From the NCBI GenBank assembly GCA_021787655.1, contig JAJYLM010000027.1, forward strand, positions 1 to 19,612: a stretch of DNA of 19,612 nt, read 5' to 3'. Below the pieces are notes generated by a model that ran no database searches, was not told where the DNA came from, and was given only the letters and a program-made list of their open reading frames with translations. This document shows, piece after piece, positions 1 to 6,719 of this stretch. Position 1 is the first letter of the stretch. Every line of letters begins with the position of its first letter. Source of the DNA: a bacterium. GTDB lineage: Bacteria > JAMCPX01. The position numbers and the translations under genes are program-made.

Positions 1-1
1 G

Positions 2-82
2 CAGAGTGCATTCAGTTCCCTTGAAAAACTGAACCACCCCGCACAACCTGCCGAACAGAAAACGTCAGCACCGGAAAAATAA
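2..82 (+). CDS. C-terminal end of an upstream gene (partial)
   Basis: An open frame enters from the left edge and stops with TAA at 80-82. The visible 26 residues are polar and rich in Ala, Pro, Gln and Lys, ending SAPEK. This looks like a disordered tail, and no domain can be recognised. The other two plus frames stop within the first 40 bases. The next feature is a terminator hairpin at 97-123, so the gene probably ends here. Function unknown. Confidence 0.45.
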   Translation, partial: QSAFSSLEKLNHPAQPAEQKTSAPEK

Positions 83-90
83 CAGCACGG

Positions 91-123
91 TAAAAAAACG
101 GGGCGTCTACCGTACGCCCCGTT
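91..123 (-). terminator. Intrinsic terminator of the ankyrin lipoprotein gene
   Basis: AACGGGGCGT (97-106) pairs perfectly with ACGCCCCGTT (114-123) across a 7-base loop. Read on the minus strand, the GC-rich 10-bp stem runs directly into a T run (complement of the A's at 92-98), the classic rho-independent layout. It lies about 40 bases after the stop codon of the minus-strand gene ending at 165. The plus side has no T run, so it may stop the plus-strand gene ending at 82 only weakly. Confidence 0.85.
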
Positions 124-164
124 GCACCATTACTCTATGCCAGCAGACACTGCTGCTGTTTTCT

Positions 165-638
165 TTAATACGACTTGTCTATTTCGGCCTTCTTCAGAAG
201 TTTGACGATGTCCGCATGATTCTCTGCCGCCGCCCAGGACAATGCACTGTCGCCGAACTTATCGATCACATTGATATAGGCACCATGTTTCAGCAGCAGT
301 CTGACCGTATCGATATGGCCTGAGTATGCTGCGAGCATGATCGCTGTCTGACCGTCGGAGTTTTTTGTATTCACATCCATGCCGGCCTGCAGGAACAGCT
401 CGACGACGTTTGTCGCGCCTTCCTTCGCACTGGTCAAAAACTCTGTGGGCGTGTACGGGACATTCATCGTGCTTAAATCCTTGCGCGCGTCTTCGGGGCT
501 CTTGGTACATCCTATAAAGAACATGGACGATATGAATAGTATAATCAGCAATACGGCTGGAGAACGAAAAACAGATCGCGCCTTCCTGCCCCCCAATCCC
601 AGCACTTCCACACAACCTACTGTTTGATTGATCCTCAT
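165..638 (-). CDS. Ankyrin-repeat lipoprotein
   Basis: Encodes 157 residues. The start at 638 is supported by a strong AGGAGG five bases upstream. Residues 1-27 form a long basic n-region and about 28-41 a hydrophobic stretch. The lipobox FIGC follows, with Cys44 as the likely lipidation site, so export by Sec and anchoring to a membrane are predicted. After a short linker come about three ankyrin repeats (roughly 63-94, 95-127 and 128-155), visible as GQTAIMLAAYSGHIDTVRLL, then GDSALSWAAAENHADIVKLL. Ankyrin repeats bind proteins, so a periplasmic scaffold or inhibitor role is an inference; no catalytic domain is present. The gene stands alone, divergent from the MFS gene, and ends before the terminator at 91-123. 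The partner is unknown. Confidence 0.85.
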   Translation of the reverse strand: MRINQTVGCVEVLGLGGRKARSVFRSPAVLLIILFISSMFFIGCTKSPEDARKDLSTMNVPYTPTEFLTSAKEGATNVVELFLQAGMDVNTKNSDGQTAIMLAAYSGHIDTVRLLLKHGAYINVIDKFGDSALSWAAAENHADIVKLLKKAEIDKSY

Positions 639-659
639 TTTTCCCTCCTCCTGGTTATA

Positions 660-688
660 TGCTTATGCGTAAAAACAATGAATGTCAA
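660..688 (-). promoter_or_regulatory. Possible promoter of the ankyrin lipoprotein gene
   Basis: On the minus strand an exact TTGACA lies at 688-683. At 17 bases spacing the -10 candidate is the poor TAAGCA (665-660); CATAAG is available at 15 bases. The -35 box is convincing and the -10 box is not, so the position is tentative. Confidence 0.35.
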
Positions 689-781
689 TATGAGAGAATT
701 CCCTGCGACAGCCGGGAAAGACGGCCTTCGCTTGCAGTCGTGATCGCGGTACCGTGCACGCAGCCCCGTGTCAGATAACCT

Positions 782-810
782 TTGACTGCACGCTCAGTAT
801 ACCCTATGAT
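782..810 (+). promoter_or_regulatory. Sigma70-type promoter of the MFS gene
   Basis: TTGACT (782-787) and TATGAT (805-810) are separated by exactly 17 bases, followed by an A-rich stretch. Transcription should start near 817, about 23 bases before the GTG start at 840, leaving just room for the Shine-Dalgarno site. The spacer contains a GTATAC hexamer (797-802), but not the longer motif found before the three minus-strand units. Confidence 0.75.
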
Positions 811-839
811 AAAAAAAATAACGGTGCGGGGAGGTTATT

Positions 840-2071
840 GTGGAACAAACTCAAACGAGGTACAGTTCATACCGATGGGTGGTTTTGGTTCTCTTCATGT
901 TTCAGGTCGTCCTCACGCAGTTTCTCTGGCTTAACTTTGCAGCGATCCAGCCGACAATTGAAAAGCTGCTCCATATTTCTGATTTCAAATTCGTACTCTT
1001 ACTGTCGGTCTTCAATATATTCAATCTCCTGCTTTCGCTGCCGGTTGGTGCCATCCTTGATTCAAAGGGTTTTAAATTTACCGTCGGTCTTGGCTCCATC
1101 ATCATGGCCGTTGCGGTGCTGCTGCGGCTGCGCTCCGATAGCTACGCATGGATTCTCGCCGGCCAGATCGGCATTGCCATTGCACAACCGTTTATCGTGA
1201 ACAGCGGCGCCAAGCTTGCATCGGTATGGTTTAACAAGAACGAAGAGGCGATCGCAAATGGTCTCGCATCCATGGCAATGTTCATGGGAATGATTGCGGG
1301 TCTTGTCATAACCCCGATCATCATCCAGCATATGGACCTTTTCCACGTCATGGTAATTTACGATGCGGTCGTTGTTTTCGGTTCTGTTATATTTTTGCTG
1401 TTTGCCAAAGACAACCCCGCCATCAAAACAACGATTCAGCATGAAGAACAGGCGTACCATCCAATAAAGGCCTACAAAGAGCTGTTCCGCATCAAGGAAA
1501 TGATCGTGCTTGCATGCATCATGTTTATCGGTGTCGGCTTTTTCAACGGTTTACCAACTGGCTGGACAAGCTGTTGCTTCCCCAGGGCTTCACCGAAGAC
1601 CAAAGCGGGTTGATCGGTGGCATTCTGGTCGCGGGTGGTATTGTCGGCGCGATCGTTATCCCCTTGCTGTCGGATCTGATCAAGAAACGCAGGCCCTTCT
1701 TAATCATCGGAACGATATCCGCCGGTATCTTTATGTATCCTCTGATGCAGACCCGCAACCTCACCACGGCCATCGTCCTCGCGGCGATCCTCGGATTCAT
1801 GGTCATATCGCTGCTGCCCATCTTGTTCCAGATGACCATCGAGGTGGTCGGCGAACGGCTGACCGGCAGTGCCACGGGCATGCTCTGGGTGTTCGGCGCC
1901 ACCGGGGCGATCGTCACCATCTACGGCATGGAATTGATCGGGGAGCGGACAAACAACTTTCGCGATGGTATCTGGCTTTTGATGGTCATGTTTGTTATCG
2001 CCTTCTTTTTAACTCTGCGGTTGAAGGAAACCTACGGAAGGCAGCATGGAACTACACCGGATAAAAAGTAA
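840..2071 (+). pseudogene. MFS transporter interrupted by a single-base frameshift
   Basis: The first frame starts with GTG at 840 behind GGGGAGG and runs through six helices and the central loop to FFNGL, after which it reads nonsense to 1613. The second frame resumes at ACC (1553) with TNWLDKLLLPQGF and carries the remaining helices to the stop at 2069-2071. Adding one base at 1548-1553 would restore a 410-residue, 12-helix major facilitator. The N-half has the loop 2-3 motif GAILDSKGFKF (70-80) and WFNKNEEAIANGLA before helix 5, resembling the FLVCR-like MFS group. Substrate unknown. GGTTTA is not a good slippery heptamer, so programmed frameshifting is unlikely. The cause is either a real recent mutation or a sequencing error; both halves otherwise look intact. 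It converges on the minus-strand gene ending at 2131. Confidence 0.8.
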
Positions 2072-2130
2072 ACACTGTTGCTGCAGGGGGGTTGGGGAGG
2101 CGAATGCTGTCGTCCGCCCGTTCCGGCCGT

Positions 2131-4707
2131 TCACAGCTCAAAATTGTAATTGCCCTTGAGGAATGCGTCCACAAACCAATCCACGCTCGCATCCGCTGTC
2201 ATCAGCATATCGAGGTGCAGGGAACAGAGGGTAAGCCTTCCGAGCAAATCCAGGCTTTTTTCTATACCTGCCTTGTTTTCTTTCCTCAGGTATGCCATCA
2301 CATGGTCACCCTTTGTTTCGGGAACAAAACCGAGGGCACGGAGGACACCGGACAGAAACCGTACCCGTCTTAGCCTTCTGATATCTTCGGACGCGCCGCC
2401 CTGAAAGTAAAAGGTAATGTAGTTGTTGTCTTTGACCTCGTCACAGTAGGCATCGATCGTGCTGAAGTGGTAACCGACGCGTGAATTGAAATTCATGTAT
2501 TCTTTTGCAATGACCGCGTAACTGCGGTTGCCGAGCGGCTTTTCATGATCCAGGACACGCGTTGCGCTGGACGTTACAACGGAGAAAAATCCCTGGAGGT
2601 TGATCCTCCTCGGCTCCCACCAGTGAATACCGGGATTCGTCAACCCCTTCATAAATGCGGCAAACGGTATTGACGCTATGTTTTCCAGGGAAAGCATGCC
2701 ATGTCTGAGCTCCCCCTGAATGCCGTTTCCTATATCCAGCACGTGCAGATCTATCGGGAGTCGAATGCCGGCTTTCACGACCGGGGCCATGCTGGTCACG
2801 GCTTCGCTCGTGGAGAACATGACCGAGATCGCTGTTTCGTGACAGTAGCGTGTAATGTCGTGGATCGTCGTGCAGTGGTCCGGCCTGAACACGGCACTGC
2901 GGGGATCCGTAAGGTTGAGGGGAATGATCGAATCACTGATCTTCCTGAGGACATCATAGACCGGAGTGTACTTCATGATGGACGGCTTTTCTTTTTCTAC
3001 CATGCTCAACTCCCTGACAGCGCCTCGGTAGACATATGCCGAATCTGCATCAACGGTAATCGTATCGCCCTGCCTGATCATGGACGTTGCATGGGACGCA
3101 TCGGTAATGGTCGGAATATTGAACTCCCGCGCTATCGTCGCCATGTGACCAGCTATACCGCCGGTCTCAGTTACAATTGCACTGACCTTGTCCATGAATC
3201 TCACCAGTTCCGGCGATGAGTGGCGTGCAACAAGCACAGACCCTGCAGGTATACTCTTGATGCTGTGTTCCTGCTGCACGATAAACGCCGTGCCGATGCC
3301 GATGCCGGGGCACACAGTGCTGCCATCCCCGGTAATGACCTCGTAGCCGTCGTATTTTTTTCTCTGTCTGATACTTCGTGAGGAAAACCGAAGCGGCCTG
3401 GCCTGGAGTATAAACAGGGCGCCCTGCCCGTCAATACAGAATTCTATGTCCTGGGGCATGGTATACGCGCGCTCTATCTTAACGGCAGTATCTGCTATTC
3501 GCCGCAGCTGCTGCTCATCAAGGCAGGGCTCGTCGACTGACTGACCGGTTACAACTTTCCGTATTCCGCCGCCGGGATCAGGAACCAGCATGCTGTGTTT
3601 TGGAGCAATCCGGGCGTTCACGGTTTTACCGCTGCTGCGATCGACGCTGTAGATATCGGGAGTCGCTGTGCCGTCGACTGCGGACTTCCCAAGCCCAACA
3701 ACCGCACTGATCAACACAGTATCGCTGTCCGGATTGTTCGGGTCTCTCGTATAGACCACACCGGCTGCCCTGGCGTTGATCATGACCATACAGCCCACGG
3801 CCATCTTTTGTTCATACCCCGCGAGGCCTTTATGGGCACGATAGACAATAGCTGAAGGATGGTACAGGCTCGCGAGCACCTGGCGGTACGCTGTAGGTAT
3901 ATTTTCCCTGCTCACATTCAGGACGCTTTCGTACTGTCCGGCAAAGGACAGGAGGCTGTCTTCAAGGATGGCACTGCTCCGGACTGCAATCCGTACCGGC
4001 CGTAGAGAGGTTTTCCCCAGGGAGTCGAACGCCTGGTCGATCGCCTGCAGGAGCGGCGCCGGCAGTTCGCTGTTCAGTATCATATCCCGGATTTCCCTGC
4101 TTGCGGCATCTCTACTCTTTTGATCGTTGAGATCCAGCATGGTCAGTGCCCTGCGGATCCTATCCTGCAGCTTATTCTCGTGCAGCATCATATCGTAAGC
4201 GTACGTCGTTATTGCAAAGCCATCAGGGATGGCTATGCCGAGGCTGTTTTTCATATCACCAAGGGCTGCGTTTTTACCGCCGACCGCGTCGACCATGTTT
4301 TTTGTGATACTGCGGTACGGGATCACCAACTCGTGCATAACCGTTACCGGCATGACTGTTGCTGCATGACGCAGCGCTGCAGTGATCCGCTCAAGCTGTG
4401 CATATAAGGCCGTGTACTTTTCATCCGAGAGATGATTGAGGGCCTTCATCAGGTGGAGGGTCTTCAGACATATGCGATCGACACTGTCCTGAATATCGCT
4501 GAATCCGAATACGTTGTTGCCGGCGAGCGAATCCTCGAGCCCGCCGATCAGTTTTAAGATGTCATTGTTGCAGGACAGTACCTCCTGGAAGAAGTGATAT
4601 TTTTGAATAATAATGGACGAAGGATCTCCCCTCCGCTTCGCACGTTTATCGTGGACGGCTCTCCGGAGCATTTTCCGGATGAACGTTTCTATGCGACTGA
4701 TGAGCAT
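2131..4707 (-). CDS. PEP-synthase-like phosphotransferase, paralog A
   Basis: 858 residues. A helical N-terminal region (about 30-125) precedes a PPDK/PEPS-type ATP-grasp domain: VGGKNAALGDM with Lys145, RSSAILEDS (243-251), FAGQYES, GVVYTRDP, DIEF (420-423) and ILQARPL with Gln435 and Arg437. The phosphohistidine domain carries TGGIAGHMATIAREF with the presumed catalytic His521. All expected ATP-site residues are present, so ATP-driven phosphorylation of the histidine is likely. The C-terminal ~280 residues lack the PEP/pyruvate barrel signatures of real PEP synthase. They instead carry CTTIHDITRYCHE (612-624) and NFNSRVGYHFSTIDAYC (739-755), shared with paralogs B and C, so the acceptor is unknown. 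It is the last gene of unit A, 99 bases after the TSUP gene. The start has only a weak GGGTGG site. Databases would probably label it pyruvate, water dikinase; that reaction is doubtful. Confidence 0.85.
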   Translation of the reverse strand: MLISRIETFIRKMLRRAVHDKRAKRRGDPSSIIIQKYHFFQEVLSCNNDILKLIGGLEDSLAGNNVFGFSDIQDSVDRICLKTLHLMKALNHLSDEKYTALYAQLERITAALRHAATVMPVTVMHELVIPYRSITKNMVDAVGGKNAALGDMKNSLGIAIPDGFAITTYAYDMMLHENKLQDRIRRALTMLDLNDQKSRDAASREIRDMILNSELPAPLLQAIDQAFDSLGKTSLRPVRIAVRSSAILEDSLLSFAGQYESVLNVSRENIPTAYRQVLASLYHPSAIVYRAHKGLAGYEQKMAVGCMVMINARAAGVVYTRDPNNPDSDTVLISAVVGLGKSAVDGTATPDIYSVDRSSGKTVNARIAPKHSMLVPDPGGGIRKVVTGQSVDEPCLDEQQLRRIADTAVKIERAYTMPQDIEFCIDGQGALFILQARPLRFSSRSIRQRKKYDGYEVITGDGSTVCPGIGIGTAFIVQQEHSIKSIPAGSVLVARHSSPELVRFMDKVSAIVTETGGIAGHMATIAREFNIPTITDASHATSMIRQGDTITVDADSAYVYRGAVRELSMVEKEKPSIMKYTPVYDVLRKISDSIIPLNLTDPRSAVFRPDHCTTIHDITRYCHETAISVMFSTSEAVTSMAPVVKAGIRLPIDLHVLDIGNGIQGELRHGMLSLENIASIPFAAFMKGLTNPGIHWWEPRRINLQGFFSVVTSSATRVLDHEKPLGNRSYAVIAKEYMNFNSRVGYHFSTIDAYCDEVKDNNYITFYFQGGASEDIRRLRRVRFLSGVLRALGFVPETKGDHVMAYLRKENKAGIEKSLDLLGRLTLCSLHLDMLMTADASVDWFVDAFLKGNYNFEL

Positions 4708-4737
4708 TGAACCACCCGTGCGCTATTCGTCGTCTCT

Positions 4738-4788
4738 AAAAAAGTTCAGCGGCTGTGTCCATAAGAATTCAGAGGTTTTTTCGCCGCT
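4738..4788 (-). other. Possible hairpin with T run between TSUP gene and paralog A
   Basis: Read on the minus strand, AGCGGC (788-783 within the 4700s) can pair with GCCGCT (753-748) across a loop of about 29 bases. Four bases later comes a run of six T's. It could act as a partial terminator that lowers paralog A expression relative to TSUP. The long loop and short stem make this weak. Confidence 0.25.
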
Positions 4789-4806
4789 CGTGGATACATG
4801 AACCGC

Positions 4807-5862
4807 TCACATCTTCTGCGTCATGGTCTTGGTTCTCTTCTCTTTCAATTCCTTCCGGGCACCTTGAATCATTTTTACCGTAATATAAGTGCAGAGGAGT
4901 ATGACAAGTCCGAAGATGATCACCGTCGAGATCGAGAGCAGCATGTGCTGGCGCACCGGAAACTTGTCTGCAAACTGCTTCAGGGCTATGGAAACAAAGA
5001 CGCCGATGACCGACAATCCAAAGGCGTATTTAATCGCGAATCCTTTTATGTACTTCGTTGCAATCGTTCCTATCTGCGCACCGAATGCCGCTCCGAGTAT
5101 CATGATCAGTGCGGCTGCAAGCTCGGTGCGTCCTTTCATGGTATACGTGAAGGTACCGTACAGACCGGAAAACATGACGCCATAGAGGCTCGTTCCGACT
5201 GCAACATGCGTCGGACAACCAATCAGATAAATAAAAGCAGGCAGGACAATGAGCCCTCCGCCGATACCGAGGGTACCGGACACGAGCCCGATCAAAAAGC
5301 TGATCAACACGGGCAGCCAGACCGAGCAATAGACTCCGGCTGTTTTAAAATGGACCATCGGCGGAATCTTTATTCTGTGCAGCCTCTTGTACCAGTCGAT
5401 ACCAACAGCCGTTTCTTCATTTGCGTCAACGATAAACTGTTTTTTTTGCTTCGCAATATCGGTAAAGACGGTCCACGATATCAACACCAGCAGGACCATG
5501 TAGCAATACCGTATAACGCTTCCGACAAGACCAAGCATCTCAAGATAGAGAACGAGACGCGCGCCCATTTCCACACCTGCGAGCGTGCCGATGATCATGA
5601 TCGTTCCGAGCTTGTAGTCCACGTTGCCGAACTTCGCATGCCGCATCGTCGAGACGATCGAATTTGCCGACATCTGGGCAAGGTCCGTACCGATTGCAAA
5701 ACTGATCGGAAACCCCAGGATATTGAGGCCCGGGGTAACGAGCCAGCCGCCGCCCATGCCGAAAAAACCGCCGATAACACCAACGCCAAACCCGAGCAGT
5801 ATCAACCCCGGCCAGAATATCGTTACCCCGGAAATCGGCATGTGCATGCTGTACCATTCCAT
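4807..5862 (-). CDS. TSUP (TauE/SafE) family anion transporter
   Basis: 351 residues, mostly hydrophobic, with eight or more predicted helices. The two TSUP half-repeats are clear: GGFFGMGGGWLVTP (31-44) and SGTLGIGGGLIVLP (195-208), each at the start of one half. A hydrophilic loop of about 40 residues (136-175) sits between the halves, and the C-terminus is a basic tail. TSUP proteins move sulfur-containing or organic anions such as sulfite, sulfoacetate or sulfonates across the inner membrane; the substrate here cannot be read from sequence. The start at 5862 has AGGAG six bases upstream, lying in the 15-base gap after the preceding small gene, so the two are translationally close. It is the middle gene of unit A, between the small membrane protein and PEP-like paralog A. 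Confidence 0.9.
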   Translation of the reverse strand: MEWYSMHMPISGVTIFWPGLILLGFGVGVIGGFFGMGGGWLVTPGLNILGFPISFAIGTDLAQMSANSIVSTMRHAKFGNVDYKLGTIMIIGTLAGVEMGARLVLYLEMLGLVGSVIRYCYMVLLVLISWTVFTDIAKQKKQFIVDANEETAVGIDWYKRLHRIKIPPMVHFKTAGVYCSVWLPVLISFLIGLVSGTLGIGGGLIVLPAFIYLIGCPTHVAVGTSLYGVMFSGLYGTFTYTMKGRTELAAALIMILGAAFGAQIGTIATKYIKGFAIKYAFGLSVIGVFVSIALKQFADKFPVRQHMLLSISTVIIFGLVILLCTYITVKMIQGARKELKEKRTKTMTQKM

Positions 5863-5877
5863 ACAGTTCTCCTTGTG

Positions 5878-6183
5878 CTACTTCGCTCTTGACTTCAGAT
5901 CGAGACCCGTCCTGCTGATAAAAAAATCCGCCACTGAACCGAGGATAAATCCCACGACGGGTATAATGAGGATTGTGACAAGGGCACAGGAGAACCTGTT
6001 ATTGTTGTACAGGTTGGCATACCAGAGTTCTACCCCGGAAAGCCCCTGGGTGTTCGCTGTATAATGAAGGGGAAGGGCCTTTTCTTCTGCGAATATGAGA
6101 CCGGGAAAACAACAGAGGAGACACAAGAGTACCAGTACTCTCGTAAGGGCAGCCAGCAGCCTTTTCAGGTATATGGAATACAT
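5878..6183 (-). CDS. Small membrane protein linked to TSUP transporter
   Basis: 101 residues from ATG at 6183, chosen because GGAGG lies eight bases upstream. A longer reading from 6249 would run back through the operator and -35 region. Residues 1-33 look like a signal peptide or first helix (basic YLKRLL, then a Leu/Cys-rich core ending FPGLIFA before EEK). A polar segment (34-67) with GVELWYANLYNNN follows, then a second helix (about 69-88, ALVTILIIPVVGFILGSVAD) and a basic tail. The order suggests two membrane segments, or one after cleavage, with a short periplasmic part. No enzyme motif is present. As the first gene of unit A, 15 bases before TSUP, it may be an accessory subunit of that carrier. 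I recall similar small proteins beside TSUP genes in anaerobes, but cannot confirm this here. Confidence 0.75.
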   Translation of the reverse strand: MYSIYLKRLLAALTRVLVLLCLLCCFPGLIFAEEKALPLHYTANTQGLSGVELWYANLYNNNRFSCALVTILIIPVVGFILGSVADFFISRTGLDLKSRAK

Positions 6184-6201
6184 AGGTATCACCTCCATAT
6201 T

Positions 6202-6222
6202 TTGTATACTGTATACAATATA
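6202..6222 (-). promoter_or_regulatory. Operator of unit A (TTGTATAC palindrome)
   Basis: TTGTATAC (6202-6209), one T, then GTATACAA (6211-6218) form a perfect inverted repeat. It continues into ATATA, so the minus strand reads TATATTGTATAC, the motif shared with the other two sites. TTGTATACAA-type palindromes are typical of GntR/FCD regulators. The site lies between the likely -10 box and the Shine-Dalgarno of the small membrane protein gene, a position suited to repression. Confidence 0.7.
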
Positions 6223-6249
6223 AGTACACTGCAACGCCGGCATTGTCAA
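6221..6249 (-). promoter_or_regulatory. Likely promoter of unit A
   Basis: An exact TTGACA occurs on the minus strand at 6249-6244. At 17 bases spacing the -10 position is TACTTA (6226-6221), a poor match; ACTTAT at 18 bases is the alternative. Transcription would begin near 6214, about 30 bases before the ATG at 6183. The weak -10 box would suit a regulated promoter. The region lies only about 20 bases past the stop codon of the response regulator of unit B, so some read-through from B is possible. Confidence 0.5.
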
Positions 6250-6269
6250 GTCTATTGTTCAGGTGTGTT

Positions 6270-6692
6270 TTACCTGTAGTTCGGCGCTTTCGTTTCTGCC
6301 TTTGCGATCCGGTCTTCCTGCTGCTTTTTCCTCTCGTATGCATCGCGAATCTTTTTGACGAGCTCGTCGATATCCGCCGGTTTCATAATATAATCGAATG
6401 CCCCTTTCTTCATGCCTTCGATGCCGGATTGCACAGACGCATAACCGGTCAGCAGCAGGACCTCGGCAAGCGGCTGGATCTTTTTTATCTCACCGAGCAG
6501 CGTGATGCCGTCCATTTCCGGCATCCTGACGTCGAGTATCGCGACATCGACCTGCATCGTCATGATCTTATCAAGGGCGTCCCGTGCGGTCGTCACGAAA
6601 GGCGCAGTGAAGCCCCTTTTCGCAAGTCTTTTTGACAGCGTTTCAACAAACTCTATTTCATCGTCCACCAGCAACAGGGTGATATTTTCCAT
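6270..6692 (-). CDS. Single-domain response regulator (REC only)
   Basis: 140 residues forming one receiver domain. The acidic pair is Asp10-Asp11, the phosphoacceptor Asp54 (VAILDVRMPEMDG), with Thr82 (LLLTGYAS) and Lys104 (DYIMKP); all are intact. The last ~20 residues are a charged helix and tail (RKKQQEDRIAKAE) with no DNA-binding or enzymatic output. Such stand-alone receivers act by protein contact, in phosphorelays, or as phosphate sinks. It starts at 6692 with AGGAGG five bases upstream and follows the histidine kinase gene by 27 bases, so that kinase is the expected partner. Last gene of unit B. The absence of an output domain leaves open whether it controls PEP-like paralog B, the kinase, or something encoded elsewhere. 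Confidence 0.92.
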   Translation of the reverse strand: MENITLLLVDDEIEFVETLSKRLAKRGFTAPFVTTARDALDKIMTMQVDVAILDVRMPEMDGITLLGEIKKIQPLAEVLLLTGYASVQSGIEGMKKGAFDYIMKPADIDELVKKIRDAYERKKQQEDRIAKAETKAPNYR

Positions 6693-6719
6693 CGTTTCCT
6701 CCTCGCTTACATTTGAAGA

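Noticed and set aside
797..802. GTATAC in the spacer of the MFS promoter as a fourth operator
   Set aside because: Only the hexamer is shared; flanking bases do not match TATATTGTATRC, and GTATAC also occurs inside coding regions of the window.
2131..4707. Simple annotation of the large proteins as PEP synthase or pyruvate phosphate dikinase
   Set aside because: The ATP-grasp and histidine domains fit, but the C-terminal substrate barrel signatures are missing in all three, so that reaction is not supported.
4798..5892. Plus-strand open frame of 364 codons opposite the TSUP gene
   Set aside because: Its residues are highly polar with many His, Arg and Asp, with no domain. The minus strand encodes a clear TSUP protein with both half-repeats, so this is an antisense shadow.
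6260..6276. CAGGT/ACCTG hairpin at the end of the REC-only gene as a terminator
   Set aside because: The stem is only 5 bp and overlaps the stop codon, and no T run follows on the minus strand.
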